Positions 35,971 to 44,525 of a stretch of 64,000 nt of DNA are shown in pieces; position 1 is the first letter of the stretch, and each line of letters opens with the position of its first letter. The notes beneath the pieces are model-generated. The model saw nothing but the letters and a program-made list of their open reading frames with translations. It had not been told where the DNA came from and ran no database searches. The DNA comes from Bog-473 sp963741995 (lineage in GTDB: Bacteria > Actinomycetota > Acidimicrobiia > Acidimicrobiales > RAAP-2): positions 868,001-932,000 of the forward strand of contig CAVUKI010000001.1 of assembly GCA_963741995.1 (NCBI GenBank), given 5' to 3'. Both the position numbers and the translations under genes were made by a program.

Positions 35971-37046
35971 TGAAAGCGGTTGTCCTCGTAGGCGGCGAGG
36001 GGACGAGGCTTCGGCCTCTGACGCTCTCGACGCCCAAGCAGATGCTCCCCGTCGTCGGGGTGCCCATGATCGAACGGGTGCTTGGGCATCTCGCCTCGCA
36101 TGGCATCGACGAAGCCGTCCTTTCGCTCGGTTACCTCCCCGATGCCTTTCTCGAGGCCTACCCGGACGGCCGGGTCGCCGGCATGGGGCTGACCTACGCC
36201 GTCGAACCGGAGCCGCTCGACACGGCTGGCGCCGTTCGCTTCGCCGCCACGTTCGCCGGCATCGACGAGACGTTCGTGGTCCTCAACGGCGACGTGCTCA
36301 CCGATCTCGATCTGACCTCTCTGGTGGCCTTTCATCGCGAACGCGGGGCCGAGGGGACGATCGCCCTCCACCCGGTGGCTGACCCCTCTGCCTTCGGCGT
36401 CGTCCCCACCGATGACCATGGCCGCGTGTTGGCCTTCGTCGAGAAACCGCCTCGCGACGAGGCGCCGACCAACGAAATCAACGCGGGCACCTATGTGCTC
36501 GAGCCGTCGGTGCTCGCGCGCATCCCAGAAGGGGCCCGGGTATCGATCGAGCGGGAGACCTTCCCCGCCATGGTGCGCGACAGTGGGCTCTTCGCGCGCT
36601 CGGACGACAGTTACTGGCTCGATACGGGGACTCCTGCCGCGTACCTGGAAGCCAACTTCGACTACCTGAACCAGAAGCGCGGCCCGATCGTGACTCCTGA
36701 GGTGGTGGACCGGGGCGACGGGGTCCTCTTGCAGGGCGAGAGCGATCTGGAGGGGGCGGTGAGGGGCCCGTCCGTCATCTTCTCCGGCTGCGTGGTCGAG
36801 TCGGGCGCCCGGGTCGAGCGCAGCATTCTCGGGCCCGGGACGGTGGTTTCTTCCGGCGCGGCGGTGGTGGACTCGGTGCTGATGGCGGGGTGCCATGTCG
36901 CTCCCGACGCCAAGGTGGCCGGTTCCGTCATGGGGCCGCGCTCGATCGTGGGGCAGAGGGCCGATGTCCGGCCCATCTCCGTGCTCGGCGCCGATGCAGT
37001 GGTCTCGTCGGGGACGCTGGTCGACGGCGAGCGAGTGTCAGGCTAG
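35970..37046 (+). CDS. sugar-1-phosphate nucleotidyltransferase, mannose-1-phosphate guanylyltransferase-like
   Basis: Nucleotidyltransferase of 358 residues. MKAVVLVGGEGTRLRPLTLS (1-20) is the pyrophosphorylase signature, followed by PKQMLPVVGVPMIERVL, VLNGDVLTDLDL (metal-binding Asp), FVEKPPRDEAPTNEINAGTY and WLDTGTPAAYLEANFDYL; the C-terminal 100 residues are a left-handed beta-helix (VVSSGAAVVDSVLMAGCHV). This matches the actinobacterial GDP-mannose-making enzyme, which would work with the ManB-like mutase near 57 kb. The nucleotide (GTP or dTTP) is not proven by sequence. The ATG overlaps the upstream stop by one base. Confidence 0.88.
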   Translation: MKAVVLVGGEGTRLRPLTLSTPKQMLPVVGVPMIERVLGHLASHGIDEAVLSLGYLPDAFLEAYPDGRVAGMGLTYAVEPEPLDTAGAVRFAATFAGIDETFVVLNGDVLTDLDLTSLVAFHRERGAEGTIALHPVADPSAFGVVPTDDHGRVLAFVEKPPRDEAPTNEINAGTYVLEPSVLARIPEGARVSIERETFPAMVRDSGLFARSDDSYWLDTGTPAAYLEANFDYLNQKRGPIVTPEVVDRGDGVLLQGESDLEGAVRGPSVIFSGCVVESGARVERSILGPGTVVSSGAAVVDSVLMAGCHVAPDAKVAGSVMGPRSIVGQRADVRPISVLGADAVVSSGTLVDGERVSG

Positions 37047-37058
37047 AAAGGCAAGGGC

Positions 37059-38009
37059 ATGCGCACGTTGGTGACGGGAGGTGCCGGGTTTATCGGGTCG
37101 AACCTGGTGGACCGCCTCCTCGTCGAAGGACACGAGGTCGATGTCGTCGACGACTTCTCGACGGGCTCACTGTCGAACCTGGCCGAGGCCCGCGGCAGTG
37201 CCGGCCGGGCACTCACGATCCACCATCTGGACATCACCGCGCCGGCCGTCATTGAGCTGATGGCACGGCGGCGTCCGGAGCTTGTCTTCCATTTGGCGGC
37301 GCAAGCCGACGTGCGCGTCTCCGTGGCCCGCCCGGCGTTCGACGCAACGGTCAACGTGGTGGGATCGCTCAACGTCCTGGAGGGGGCGAGGCAGGCCGAA
37401 GCCGAGCGCTTGGTCTTTGCCGCCAGTGGCGGAACGCTCTACGGCGAGCCGGCCGCCGAGGACCTCCCGGTGCGCGAGTCGCACCCCCAGCAGCCACTGT
37501 CCCCCTACGGCGTGTCCAAGAAGGCCGTCATCGACTACCTGGTGGCCTACCGCGAGCTGCACTCCCTGGAGTTCTGTGCCCTCGCCCTGGCCAACGTCTA
37601 CGGGCCCCGGCAGAACCCGCACGGCGAAGCCGGTGTGATCGCCATCTTCGCCAACCGTGTGCTCAGCCAGAAGCCGGTGACGATCTTCGGGGACGGCGAG
37701 CAGACTCGGGACTACGTCTTCGTCGATGACGTCGTCGATGCCTTCGTGCGAGCCGCCACTCGTGGCGGCGGCCTCATCTGCAACATCGGGACCGGCCGCG
37801 AGACGTCGGTCAACGAGCTCGTCACCGCCATGGCCTCCCAGTCCGGCCAAGAGGTCGAGTCCGTCCTGGCACCGCTGCGGCCCGGCGAGCTGCTCCGGTC
37901 GAGCCTCGATGTCGAGCGGGCGGCGATCCAACTCGGGTGGCGTGCCTGGACACAACTCGACGACGGGGTGCGCGCCGTGCTCGAGTTCGTGCGGGCCAAC
38001 TCCGACTGA
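37059..38009 (+). CDS. UDP-glucose 4-epimerase-like NAD-dependent epimerase
   Basis: Extended SDR of 316 residues. MRTLVTGGAGFIGSNLVDRL has the NAD loop GGAGFIG (7-13), VVDDFSTGSLSNL is the ribose-binding part, AASGGTLYGEP holds the active-site Ser/Thr, and YGVSKKAVIDYL gives the Tyr-Lys pair. NVYGPRQNPHGEAGVIAIF and VFVDDVVDAFVRA are typical of GalE/WbpP-like epimerases. It follows the nucleotidyltransferase by 12 bases and is probably in one operon. The substrate is a UDP- or GDP-sugar; which one cannot be told. It converges on cofE with two bases between the stops. Confidence 0.88.
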   Translation: MRTLVTGGAGFIGSNLVDRLLVEGHEVDVVDDFSTGSLSNLAEARGSAGRALTIHHLDITAPAVIELMARRRPELVFHLAAQADVRVSVARPAFDATVNVVGSLNVLEGARQAEAERLVFAASGGTLYGEPAAEDLPVRESHPQQPLSPYGVSKKAVIDYLVAYRELHSLEFCALALANVYGPRQNPHGEAGVIAIFANRVLSQKPVTIFGDGEQTRDYVFVDDVVDAFVRAATRGGGLICNIGTGRETSVNELVTAMASQSGQEVESVLAPLRPGELLRSSLDVERAAIQLGWRAWTQLDDGVRAVLEFVRANSD

Positions 38010-38011
38010 CG

Positions 38012-38743
38012 TCAGCGAAAGAGGTCTTCGTCCGGAGGCCGGATCACCTCGGCGCGCACGGAGGCGGGGCGGAGCCACTCCATCGGCACGCCGCGCACCA
38101 CCGCCACCGGAACGCCGCGATCCTTGCCCATGACCAGCTCGGCGGCGGACGCCAGCTCGTCGGCGACGCAGATCTCCGTGGCGACGAGCTCGCGGCCCCC
38201 CGCATCGGCCGTGCCCTTCAGGTCGATGACCGCCGCCACGCCGGCGCACCCGATGGCGACGTCGGTGACGCCCTTGCGCCAGGGTCGCCCGAACGTGTCC
38301 GAGACGATCACACCGAGCGTTATCCCGAGGGCGTTCTCCAGCCCGGCCCGGATGCGGCGGGCCGAACGGTCTGAGTCCTCGGGCAGCAGGGCCGCCGTTC
38401 CGTCCGCCACGTTGGAGAGGTCCACGCCGGCATTGGCACAGATGAAGCCGTGCCTGGTCTCGCTGATGATGAGGTCGCCGCGCTGGCGCAGCACGCGGAC
38501 CGACTCCTGCCGGACCAACGCCAGCTTGGCCGCCGGATCGCCGTGGTCGAGCTCGACGATGCGGCCCTCCGCCTTCGAGACGATCTTCTGGGTGACGACG
38601 ACCACGTCGCCCGCTGCCAGCTCGGGCCCGTCGGGGTCGGCCGGCGCGACGGCGCCGGCGATCAGGGCGGCCAGGTCCGTGCCGGGCGACACCTCGCCGA
38701 GACCGCTGATCGGGAAGACCAGCACTCCTTCAGCCGACGGCAT
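38012..38743 (-). CDS. cofE: coenzyme F420-0:L-glutamate ligase
   Basis: Adds L-glutamates to coenzyme F420-0 with GTP, the last step of F420 synthesis. Family motifs are VVVTQKIVSKAEGRIVEL, SETRHGFICANAGVDLSNV (metal and GTP site), LLPEDSDRSARRIR, VIVSDTFGRPWRKGVTDVAIGC and MGKDRGVPVAVVRGV. The 243-residue length equals stand-alone CofE; the C-terminal nitroreductase-like domain found in mycobacterial FbiB is absent. It overlaps cofD by 14 bases and is translated after it. Confidence 0.95.
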   Translation of the reverse strand: MPSAEGVLVFPISGLGEVSPGTDLAALIAGAVAPADPDGPELAAGDVVVVTQKIVSKAEGRIVELDHGDPAAKLALVRQESVRVLRQRGDLIISETRHGFICANAGVDLSNVADGTAALLPEDSDRSARRIRAGLENALGITLGVIVSDTFGRPWRKGVTDVAIGCAGVAAVIDLKGTADAGGRELVATEICVADELASAAELVMGKDRGVPVAVVRGVPMEWLRPASVRAEVIRPPDEDLFR

Positions 38744-39677
38744 CGACCACCGCCCGGGCGAGCGCTTCGGCCCGTTCCGGCGTGTGCATGACGGTGGGCG
38801 TCACCACACACCGCAGCCCTTCGGCCTCAATGGCACTCGCATGGGACGCGTCAGCGACGTCCACGACCAGGGTGCCCACCCAGGGCGCATACAGCCGGGC
38901 CACACCCACCACGGACGGCTCGGTGCCGAGCTCGGCCATGAGCCGATCGGCCGGTCCCTTGAGTGCCGCGCCGGCGACAATGGGTGACACGGCCACGACC
39001 CGGTCCCGGCGTGCCACCAGCGCCTCGCGCACACCGGAAACAGCCAGCACGGGGCCGATCGAGACCACGGGGTTCGAGGGGCACACGACGATCGTGTCGG
39101 CGCCGCCCAGGGCGTCCATGACGCCGGGCGCCGGGCGGGAGCCGTCGGCTCCCTCGAAGCGGACGCCGCGCACCGGCACGTCGTGGTGGAGCCGGACGAA
39201 GTAGTCCTGGAAGCTGACCTCGGTCCCCGGCGGGCCCAGCACGCTCGTCTCGGCCAGCAGAACGCGGGTGCGCAGTGGGTCGTCGGTCACGGGCATGAGT
39301 CGCACGGCGATGCCGCGCCGGCGGCCGAGCTCGGCCGTCACGGCGCTCAGCGGTGCTCCGGCGCGCAGCCCGCCCGTGCGGAACAGGTGCGTGGCCAGGT
39401 CGCGGTCGCCCAGGCGGAACCAGTCGTCGCCGCCGAGGCGTCCCAGCTCGTCCATGACCGCCCAGCTCTCGCCGGCCACGCCCCATCCGGTTTCGCGGTT
39501 GTCCACGCCGGCCAAGGTGTAGGTGACGGTGTCGAGGTCGGGGCTGATGGACAGGCCGTGCAGTTCCATGTCGTCGCCGACATTGACGATCGCGGTGATG
39601 TCGTGGGCCGGGACGACGCGCACGAGACCGGAGAGCATTCGGGCGGCCCCGACGCCGCCGCACAGGGCCACCAGCAC
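38730..39677 (-). CDS. cofD: 2-phospho-L-lactate transferase (CofD/FbiA)
   Basis: Transfers the phospholactyl (or phosphoenolpyruvyl, in actinobacteria) group to the deazaflavin Fo, making F420-0. VLVALCGGVGAARMLSGL (1-18) is the nucleotide-binding start, TAIVNVGDDMELHGLSISPD the Fo and metal site, and TIVVCPSNPVVSIGPVLAV the late family motif; the corrected start gives 315 residues, the normal size. The GTG at 39677 starts at the conserved N-terminus although the frame is open far upstream. It forms an operon with cofE; no cofC/fbiD or fbiC gene lies in the window. Confidence 0.93.
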   Translation of the reverse strand: MLVALCGGVGAARMLSGLVRVVPAHDITAIVNVGDDMELHGLSISPDLDTVTYTLAGVDNRETGWGVAGESWAVMDELGRLGGDDWFRLGDRDLATHLFRTGGLRAGAPLSAVTAELGRRRGIAVRLMPVTDDPLRTRVLLAETSVLGPPGTEVSFQDYFVRLHHDVPVRGVRFEGADGSRPAPGVMDALGGADTIVVCPSNPVVSIGPVLAVSGVREALVARRDRVVAVSPIVAGAALKGPADRLMAELGTEPSVVGVARLYAPWVGTLVVDVADASHASAIEAEGLRCVVTPTVMHTPERAEALARAVVDAVG

Positions 39678-39743
39678 GTTGTGAGCATAGGAGCGCCCGG
39701 ACGCGGGCCGTTCCGGCCACCCCTGGTACCATCGCCGCCCGCT

Positions 39744-41396
39744 ATGCCAGTGCGTATCCCATCGGATCAGCACGAGACGGTGGTGTCGGTCCTCAGGGAG
39801 GCGGCACGCGTCAACGGAGACGTCGAGGCGTACGTCGAGCTCGACGGCGAAGGCGGGCGGCGCAGCCTGACCTTCGCGGAGTGGGACCGGGCGTCCGACG
39901 GGGTGGCCGGTCATCTGTCCCGCCTCGGAGTGGCCAAGGGAGACGTCGTCTGCCTGCTCTTGCCTTCGTCCATCGACTACGCCGTGCTGTACGGCGGGTT
40001 GCTCCGCCTGGGGGCCATCACGTCGGGGATCAACCCGCGCATGGGGGCCGGCGAGGTGGCCTCCATCGTGGACCGGGCCGCCCCGGTGCTGCTGGTGGTC
40101 GATCCCGGGACCGGTCTCCGTCCTGACGCGGGGGCAGCCGACGTGGTCACCCGCGCCGAGGCGCGTAGCTGGTGGGGCGAGCCAAGCCCGGACGCCTGGC
40201 CGCAGCTGGGCTCGTCCGACCCCGTCGCCGTGGTCTGGACCAGTGGGACGACGGGTCAGCCCAAGGGCGCCCTCTTCGATCATGCCAACCTGGCCGCGGC
40301 GGCCCGGGGGACCGACGTGCTGAGCCAACCCGGAGATCGCCGGCTCTCCCCGGTGCCCTTCGCCCACGTCGGCTACATGACCCGGGCCTGGGACGAGATC
40401 GGAAATGCCGTCACGACCATCATCACGCCAAGCCCGTGGCGGGCGGACGAAGCCGTCCGCGTCATGGCGGACGAGGGCGTGACGGTCGGGCAGGGCGTCC
40501 CGACGCAGTGGGCGCTCATGCTGGCCAGCGCAGAGCTGCCGCAAGCCGACCTCGGTACGTTGCGGGTCGCCGCGACGGGCGCGGCGCGCATGACCGCCTC
40601 CATGGTGGCCGAGGTCCGTCGTCGGTTCGGCGTGCCCGTCGTCGTGCGCTACACGTCGACGGAGTCCTCCCTGGGGACCGGCACGACCCTCACCTCGACC
40701 GACGAGGAGGTGGCGACGACGGTGGGCCGTCCCGTGGCCGGCGTCGAGCTCGCCATCGTCGACGACGGAGGGGATCCGGTGCCCGACGGCTCGGTCGGCC
40801 GCGTCCTCCTGCGATCCGCTGCGGCCATGCGGGGCTACTGGGGGCGTGGCCCGGGTCGGGGCCGCTCCGTGATGGAGTTGGTCGATGCGACGGCCACCGC
40901 GGTCGTGCTCGGCCCGGATGGGTGGCTGACGACCGGCGACTTCGGGCGGCTCACCCCCGAAGGCAACCTGCAGCTGTCGGGTCGGGCCCACGAGCGCTAC
41001 ATCCGGGGTGGGTACAACGTGTACCCCGCTGAGGTCGAGGAGACCCTCTCGTCGCATCCGTCGGTGGCGCGGGCCGCCGTGGTCGGTGTGCCCGACGACG
41101 TCCTGGGCGAGGTGGGCGTGGCGGTGGTGGTCGCGGCGGGGGAGCAGCCCGACCTGGCCTCGCTGCGCGCCCACTGCGCCCGGGAGCTCTCCGACTACAA
41201 GGCGCCCGATGCGTTGGTGGTGGTCGACGAGCTCCCGCTGACGCCGATGATGAAGGTCGATCCCGCGCGTCTCGCCGCCCTGGCGGCGCGCGGGGCGGAG
41301 GAGCGGCAGCTGCGCCTGGCGCGAAGTCGTCGTCCTGGCGCCGGGGTGCTAGGCAGTGGCCCAACCGGAGAAGAAGACGAGAAGGAGCGCGCATGA
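39744..41396 (+). CDS. AMP-binding acyl-CoA synthetase/ligase
   Basis: ANL-superfamily enzyme of 550 residues that activates a carboxylic acid with ATP and loads it onto CoA. The P-loop-like VVWTSGTTGQPKGALFDH (about 163-180), RYTSTESSLGTGTT (A5), DGWLTTGDFGRL (A7), ERYIRGGYNVYPAEVEE (A8) and the catalytic-lysine region LTPMMKVDPARLA (A10) are all present. The acid substrate is not shown. The ATG at 39744 follows the divergent cofD by 66 bases. Its stop overlaps the SDR start by four bases, so the two act together, perhaps in acid or steroid breakdown (inference). Confidence 0.9.
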   Translation: MPVRIPSDQHETVVSVLREAARVNGDVEAYVELDGEGGRRSLTFAEWDRASDGVAGHLSRLGVAKGDVVCLLLPSSIDYAVLYGGLLRLGAITSGINPRMGAGEVASIVDRAAPVLLVVDPGTGLRPDAGAADVVTRAEARSWWGEPSPDAWPQLGSSDPVAVVWTSGTTGQPKGALFDHANLAAAARGTDVLSQPGDRRLSPVPFAHVGYMTRAWDEIGNAVTTIITPSPWRADEAVRVMADEGVTVGQGVPTQWALMLASAELPQADLGTLRVAATGAARMTASMVAEVRRRFGVPVVVRYTSTESSLGTGTTLTSTDEEVATTVGRPVAGVELAIVDDGGDPVPDGSVGRVLLRSAAAMRGYWGRGPGRGRSVMELVDATATAVVLGPDGWLTTGDFGRLTPEGNLQLSGRAHERYIRGGYNVYPAEVEETLSSHPSVARAAVVGVPDDVLGEVGVAVVVAAGEQPDLASLRAHCARELSDYKAPDALVVVDELPLTPMMKVDPARLAALAARGAEERQLRLARSRRPGAGVLGSGPTGEEDEKERA

Positions 41397-42223
41397 GCCC
41401 CACGACTCGAGTCGGGGAGTCCGATCCCAACCGGGGGACTGCCCCCGAAGCCATCACCCCTGGTCGCTACACCGGCCGGGTGGCGCTGGTCACCGGCTCC
41501 GGCTCGGGCATCGGGCGTGCCACGGCGCGCCGCCTGGCCGCGGAGGGTGCGGCCGTGGCCTGCCTCGATGTCACCACGGACGCCATCGAGGCCGTGGCCG
41601 CCGAGATCAATACGGAGGCGGCCGTGGCGGGCGGGTGCGCCATCGCGGTGCACTGCGACGTCACCGATGAGGCTGCCGTCGGTGCTGCCGTGGCCCGGGC
41701 CGCCGGGGAGCTGGGCTCCATTACCAATCTGTGCAACATCGCCGGCGTCGGCGGGTTCGCCCACACGCCCGAGCAGTCACTGAGCGGCTGGGACAAGATC
41801 ATCGCGGTCAACCTGACGGGGACCTTTCTCATGTGCCGGGCCGTATTGCCGGACATGCTCGAGCACGGCGGTGGCGCCATCGTCAACACCATTTCGACGG
41901 CCGGCATGAAGGGCCAGCCCTACTCGGCGGCGTATTGCGCCTCGAAGGGCGGCGCGCGGCTGCTCACCATGGCACTGGCGGTCGAGTACATGGCGCGCGG
42001 CGTGCGCGTGAACGGCGTCGCCCCCGGTGGCGTCGACACGCCGATCATCCACAACTTCGGCCCTCCCGCGGACGCCGATTGGAAGCTCATTGAGCGATTG
42101 ATGACCCCGATCGGCTTCGCGTACCCGCACGAGGTCGCCGGAGCGTTCGCCTACCTCGGTTCGAGCGAGGCGGACTACATCACCGGGGCGATCCTCTCGA
42201 TCGACGGGGCGATCACCACCTGA
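41393..42223 (+). CDS. short-chain dehydrogenase/reductase
   Basis: Classical SDR of 276 residues with a 25-residue polar extension at the front. ALVTGSGSGIGRATARRL (29-46) is the cofactor loop, LCNIAGVGG the NAG motif, INTISTAGMKG-like IVNTISTAGMKG holds the catalytic Ser, and YSAAYCASKGGARLL gives Tyr/Lys. ADYITGAILSIDGAIT is the usual C-terminal motif. It is translated from an ATG overlapping the acyl-CoA synthetase stop. The likely role is oxidation or reduction of a hydroxyl or keto group on the same pathway. Confidence 0.88.
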   Translation: MSPTTRVGESDPNRGTAPEAITPGRYTGRVALVTGSGSGIGRATARRLAAEGAAVACLDVTTDAIEAVAAEINTEAAVAGGCAIAVHCDVTDEAAVGAAVARAAGELGSITNLCNIAGVGGFAHTPEQSLSGWDKIIAVNLTGTFLMCRAVLPDMLEHGGGAIVNTISTAGMKGQPYSAAYCASKGGARLLTMALAVEYMARGVRVNGVAPGGVDTPIIHNFGPPADADWKLIERLMTPIGFAYPHEVAGAFAYLGSSEADYITGAILSIDGAITT

Positions 42224-43393
42224 GCCCGTCCCAGACGTCCGGGGTCGCGGAAGCGGCAGGCCTGCGCGTTGCACTCGACGCAACGCCGTTGCTCGGGCTC
42301 CCGACGGGCGTCGGGGCCTTCTGTCAGGGCGCGCTGGCGGCATTGGCGCGGCGCCCGGGCATCGACGTCCGGGCCTACGCCGTCAGCTGGCGCCGCCGCC
42401 GACTGCTCGAGGCGCATCTCCCGGACGGCGTCGAGGCACACCAGCGACCGATGCCGGCCCGTCCCCTGCACGCGTCGTGGGCCCGATGGGACACGCCGCC
42501 GCTGGAGTGGTTCATCGGCAACACCGACGTGGTGCACGGGACGAACTTCTTGGTGCCGCCGACCGCTCGCGCCGCGGCAGTGGTCTCGGTGCACGACCTC
42601 ACGCCGCTGCACCACCCCGAGCTGTGCAATGAGGCGACGCTCGCGTATCCGGGGTTGATCCGCCGTGCCCTCCGTCGCGGCGCGTGGGTCCACACCGACT
42701 CCGCCTTTGTGGCTGACGAGGTGATGGAGGCGTTCGGTGCCGATCCGTCCCGCGTCCGCGTCGTGAATCCAGGCATTCCCGACCTGCCCGTCCCCGCCGA
42801 GGTTGCTGCCGCCGCAGTGCTGCGACGTTTCCTCCCTGCGGGCGTCGAGCGGTTCTGCCTGGCCATAGGGACGGCCGAGCCGCGTAAGGACCTGCCGGGT
42901 CTGGTCCGGGCGTTCGAGCGCGGTGGCCGAGTGCCAGGCCGATGTCGCCCTCGTCCTGGCCGGGCCTCCAGGGTGGGGTGAGCAGGCACTGGACGCAGCC
43001 GTGGCGGCGTCACCGGTCCGGGGGCGGGTTGTCCGCACGGGCTGGGTGACGCAGCCTGATCTGGCGGCGTTGCTGGCGCGGGCCAGCGTGCTGGCCTACC
43101 CCTCGCTCTACGAGGGCTTCGGGCTGCCGCCGCTGCAGGCCATGCGGGCCGGCGTGCCGGTCGTCGCCACCCGCGCCGGATCGTTGCCCGAGGTGCTCGG
43201 CGACGCCGCGGTCCTGGTCGAGCCAGGTGATCACGATGCCCTGGTCGAGGCGCTCACACTCTGCCTGGACGACGACACGGAGCGCCGCCGCCTCATCGCC
43301 GCGGGCACGGCGTGGTCGGCCCGCTACTCATGGGAGCGCTGCGGTGAGGAGCTCGAGTCGCTCTATCGCGCTGCGGCCAGCAGCCGTGGCTGA
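42220..43393 (+). CDS. GT4-family glycosyltransferase (frameshifted)
   Basis: GT-B enzyme of about 390 residues after one +1 correction near 42922 (GAGCGCGGTGGCC), joining LVRAFER to VAECQADVALVLAG. The front domain starts LRVALDATPLLGLPTGVGAF; VVSVHDLTPLHHPEL and IGTAEPRKDLPGLVRAF are family marks; ASVLAYPSLYEGFGLPPLQAM (the E-x7-E donor site) and PVVATRAGSLPEVLGDAAVL close it. No ATG or GTG fits the front; a CTG overlapping the SDR stop at 42220 or one at 42262 is possible, or the start is damaged. First of three GT4 genes in a row. Confidence 0.8.
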
Positions 43394-44525
43394 GCGGCCC
43401 GCACCCTCGGTGCTGCTCGCGGTCGAGCAGCTGCGGCGCCGCGTGCCCGGCGGCATCGGGGCCTACGCCCGCGGCCTGCTCGGAGGTTTGGCTCTCGCCG
43501 CGGCCGAGGGCGACGAGGTCGAGGTGACGTTGCTGGCCAGCCGGGCCCCGGGCGGTGCCGGCGATCCGCTCGAGGCGTTCGACCGGCCGCTGCACACGTC
43601 GCGTCTGCCGAGCGTGCTCTTGACCCGGGCGTGGGACCACGGGCTGTTCCGCGCGCCAGCCGGTTTCGACATCGTCCACTCGGTGTCGCTGGCCTCACCC
43701 CAGCTGCGGCGGTCCAGCCCGCAACGGTTGGTCGTGACGGTGCACGACCTGGCGTGGCGCCGGCACCCCGAAGCGACGACGCGGCGCGGGGCACGCTGGC
43801 ACGAGGCGGCACTGCGCCGGGCCAGCCGGTCGGAGGCCGCGCTCGTGGTCCCGTCCCGGCTGGTCGAGGCGGACGTGCTGGCGCTGGGCGTTGCGGGCAG
43901 CCGTGTGACGGTGGTGCCCGGCGGTGCCGATCACCTGCCGGCGCCCGACCCCGGCGCCACCGACGCGCTCCTCCGGCGGGTGGGCGTTTCCGGTGACTTC
44001 CTTCTCACCGTCAGCACGCTCGAGCCTCGGAAGAACGTGGAGCGGCTCGTGCTGGCCTTCGGCCAGGTGCGCGACTCGCTCCCGGGCCCGTGGCCGCTCG
44101 TCATCGTCGGGCCGACCGGATGGGGTCCCGAGCCTCCGGTGTCGCCGCCCGCCGATCATGTCGTGTTCACCGGCCCTGTCCCGGGAGTCGTCCTGTCCGA
44201 GCTCTACCGGCGGGCCCGCGCCTTCGCCTATGTGCCGCTCACCGAGGGGTATGGCTTGCCCCCGCTCGAGGCCATGCACTCCGGCATCCCGACCGTGGTG
44301 TCCAACGAGGTACCGAGCGTGCACGACCTCGGTGCGCCGGACCCTGTCCCGGCGCGCATCGTCGACCCGCTCGACATCGATGACATCGCCCGCGGGTTGG
44401 CCGCTGTCCTGACCGATGATGCGCTGCGCGCCCAATTGGCCCGCCAAGGCAAGGCGTACGCGGCGACACGGACCTGGCGCGGCGCGGCCCACGCCCATAT
44501 CGACCTCTGGCGGTCCCTGGTATGA
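43386..44525 (+). CDS. GT4-family glycosyltransferase
   Basis: GT-B enzyme of 379 residues, intact. VLLAVEQLRRRVPGGIGAYARGL is the acceptor-domain start, VVTVHDLAWRRHPEAT the middle motif, LLTVSTLEPRKNVERLVLAF the start of the donor domain, and AFAYVPLTEGYGLPPLEAMH with PTVVSNEVPSVHDL the E-x7-E donor site. The GTG start lies inside the end of the previous gene (eight-base overlap) and the stop overlaps the next ATG by four bases. It most resembles mannosyl- or rhamnosyl-type enzymes of cell-wall glycan loci, but donor and acceptor are unproven. Confidence 0.88.
   Translation: MAERPAPSVLLAVEQLRRRVPGGIGAYARGLLGGLALAAAEGDEVEVTLLASRAPGGAGDPLEAFDRPLHTSRLPSVLLTRAWDHGLFRAPAGFDIVHSVSLASPQLRRSSPQRLVVTVHDLAWRRHPEATTRRGARWHEAALRRASRSEAALVVPSRLVEADVLALGVAGSRVTVVPGGADHLPAPDPGATDALLRRVGVSGDFLLTVSTLEPRKNVERLVLAFGQVRDSLPGPWPLVIVGPTGWGPEPPVSPPADHVVFTGPVPGVVLSELYRRARAFAYVPLTEGYGLPPLEAMHSGIPTVVSNEVPSVHDLGAPDPVPARIVDPLDIDDIARGLAAVLTDDALRAQLARQGKAYAATRTWRGAAHAHIDLWRSLV

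Noticed and set aside
35163..36896. Long minus-strand open frame opposite the nucleotidyltransferase
   Set aside because: It mirrors two plus-strand genes and has no recognisable domain.
39183..39743. N-terminal extension of the acyl-CoA synthetase
   Set aside because: This part is antisense to cofD; the family start matches the ATG at 39744.
38730..41174. Extension of cofD upstream to an 814-codon frame
   Set aside because: The conserved CofD start is at 39677; the extension is antisense to the acyl-CoA synthetase and has no protein-like features.
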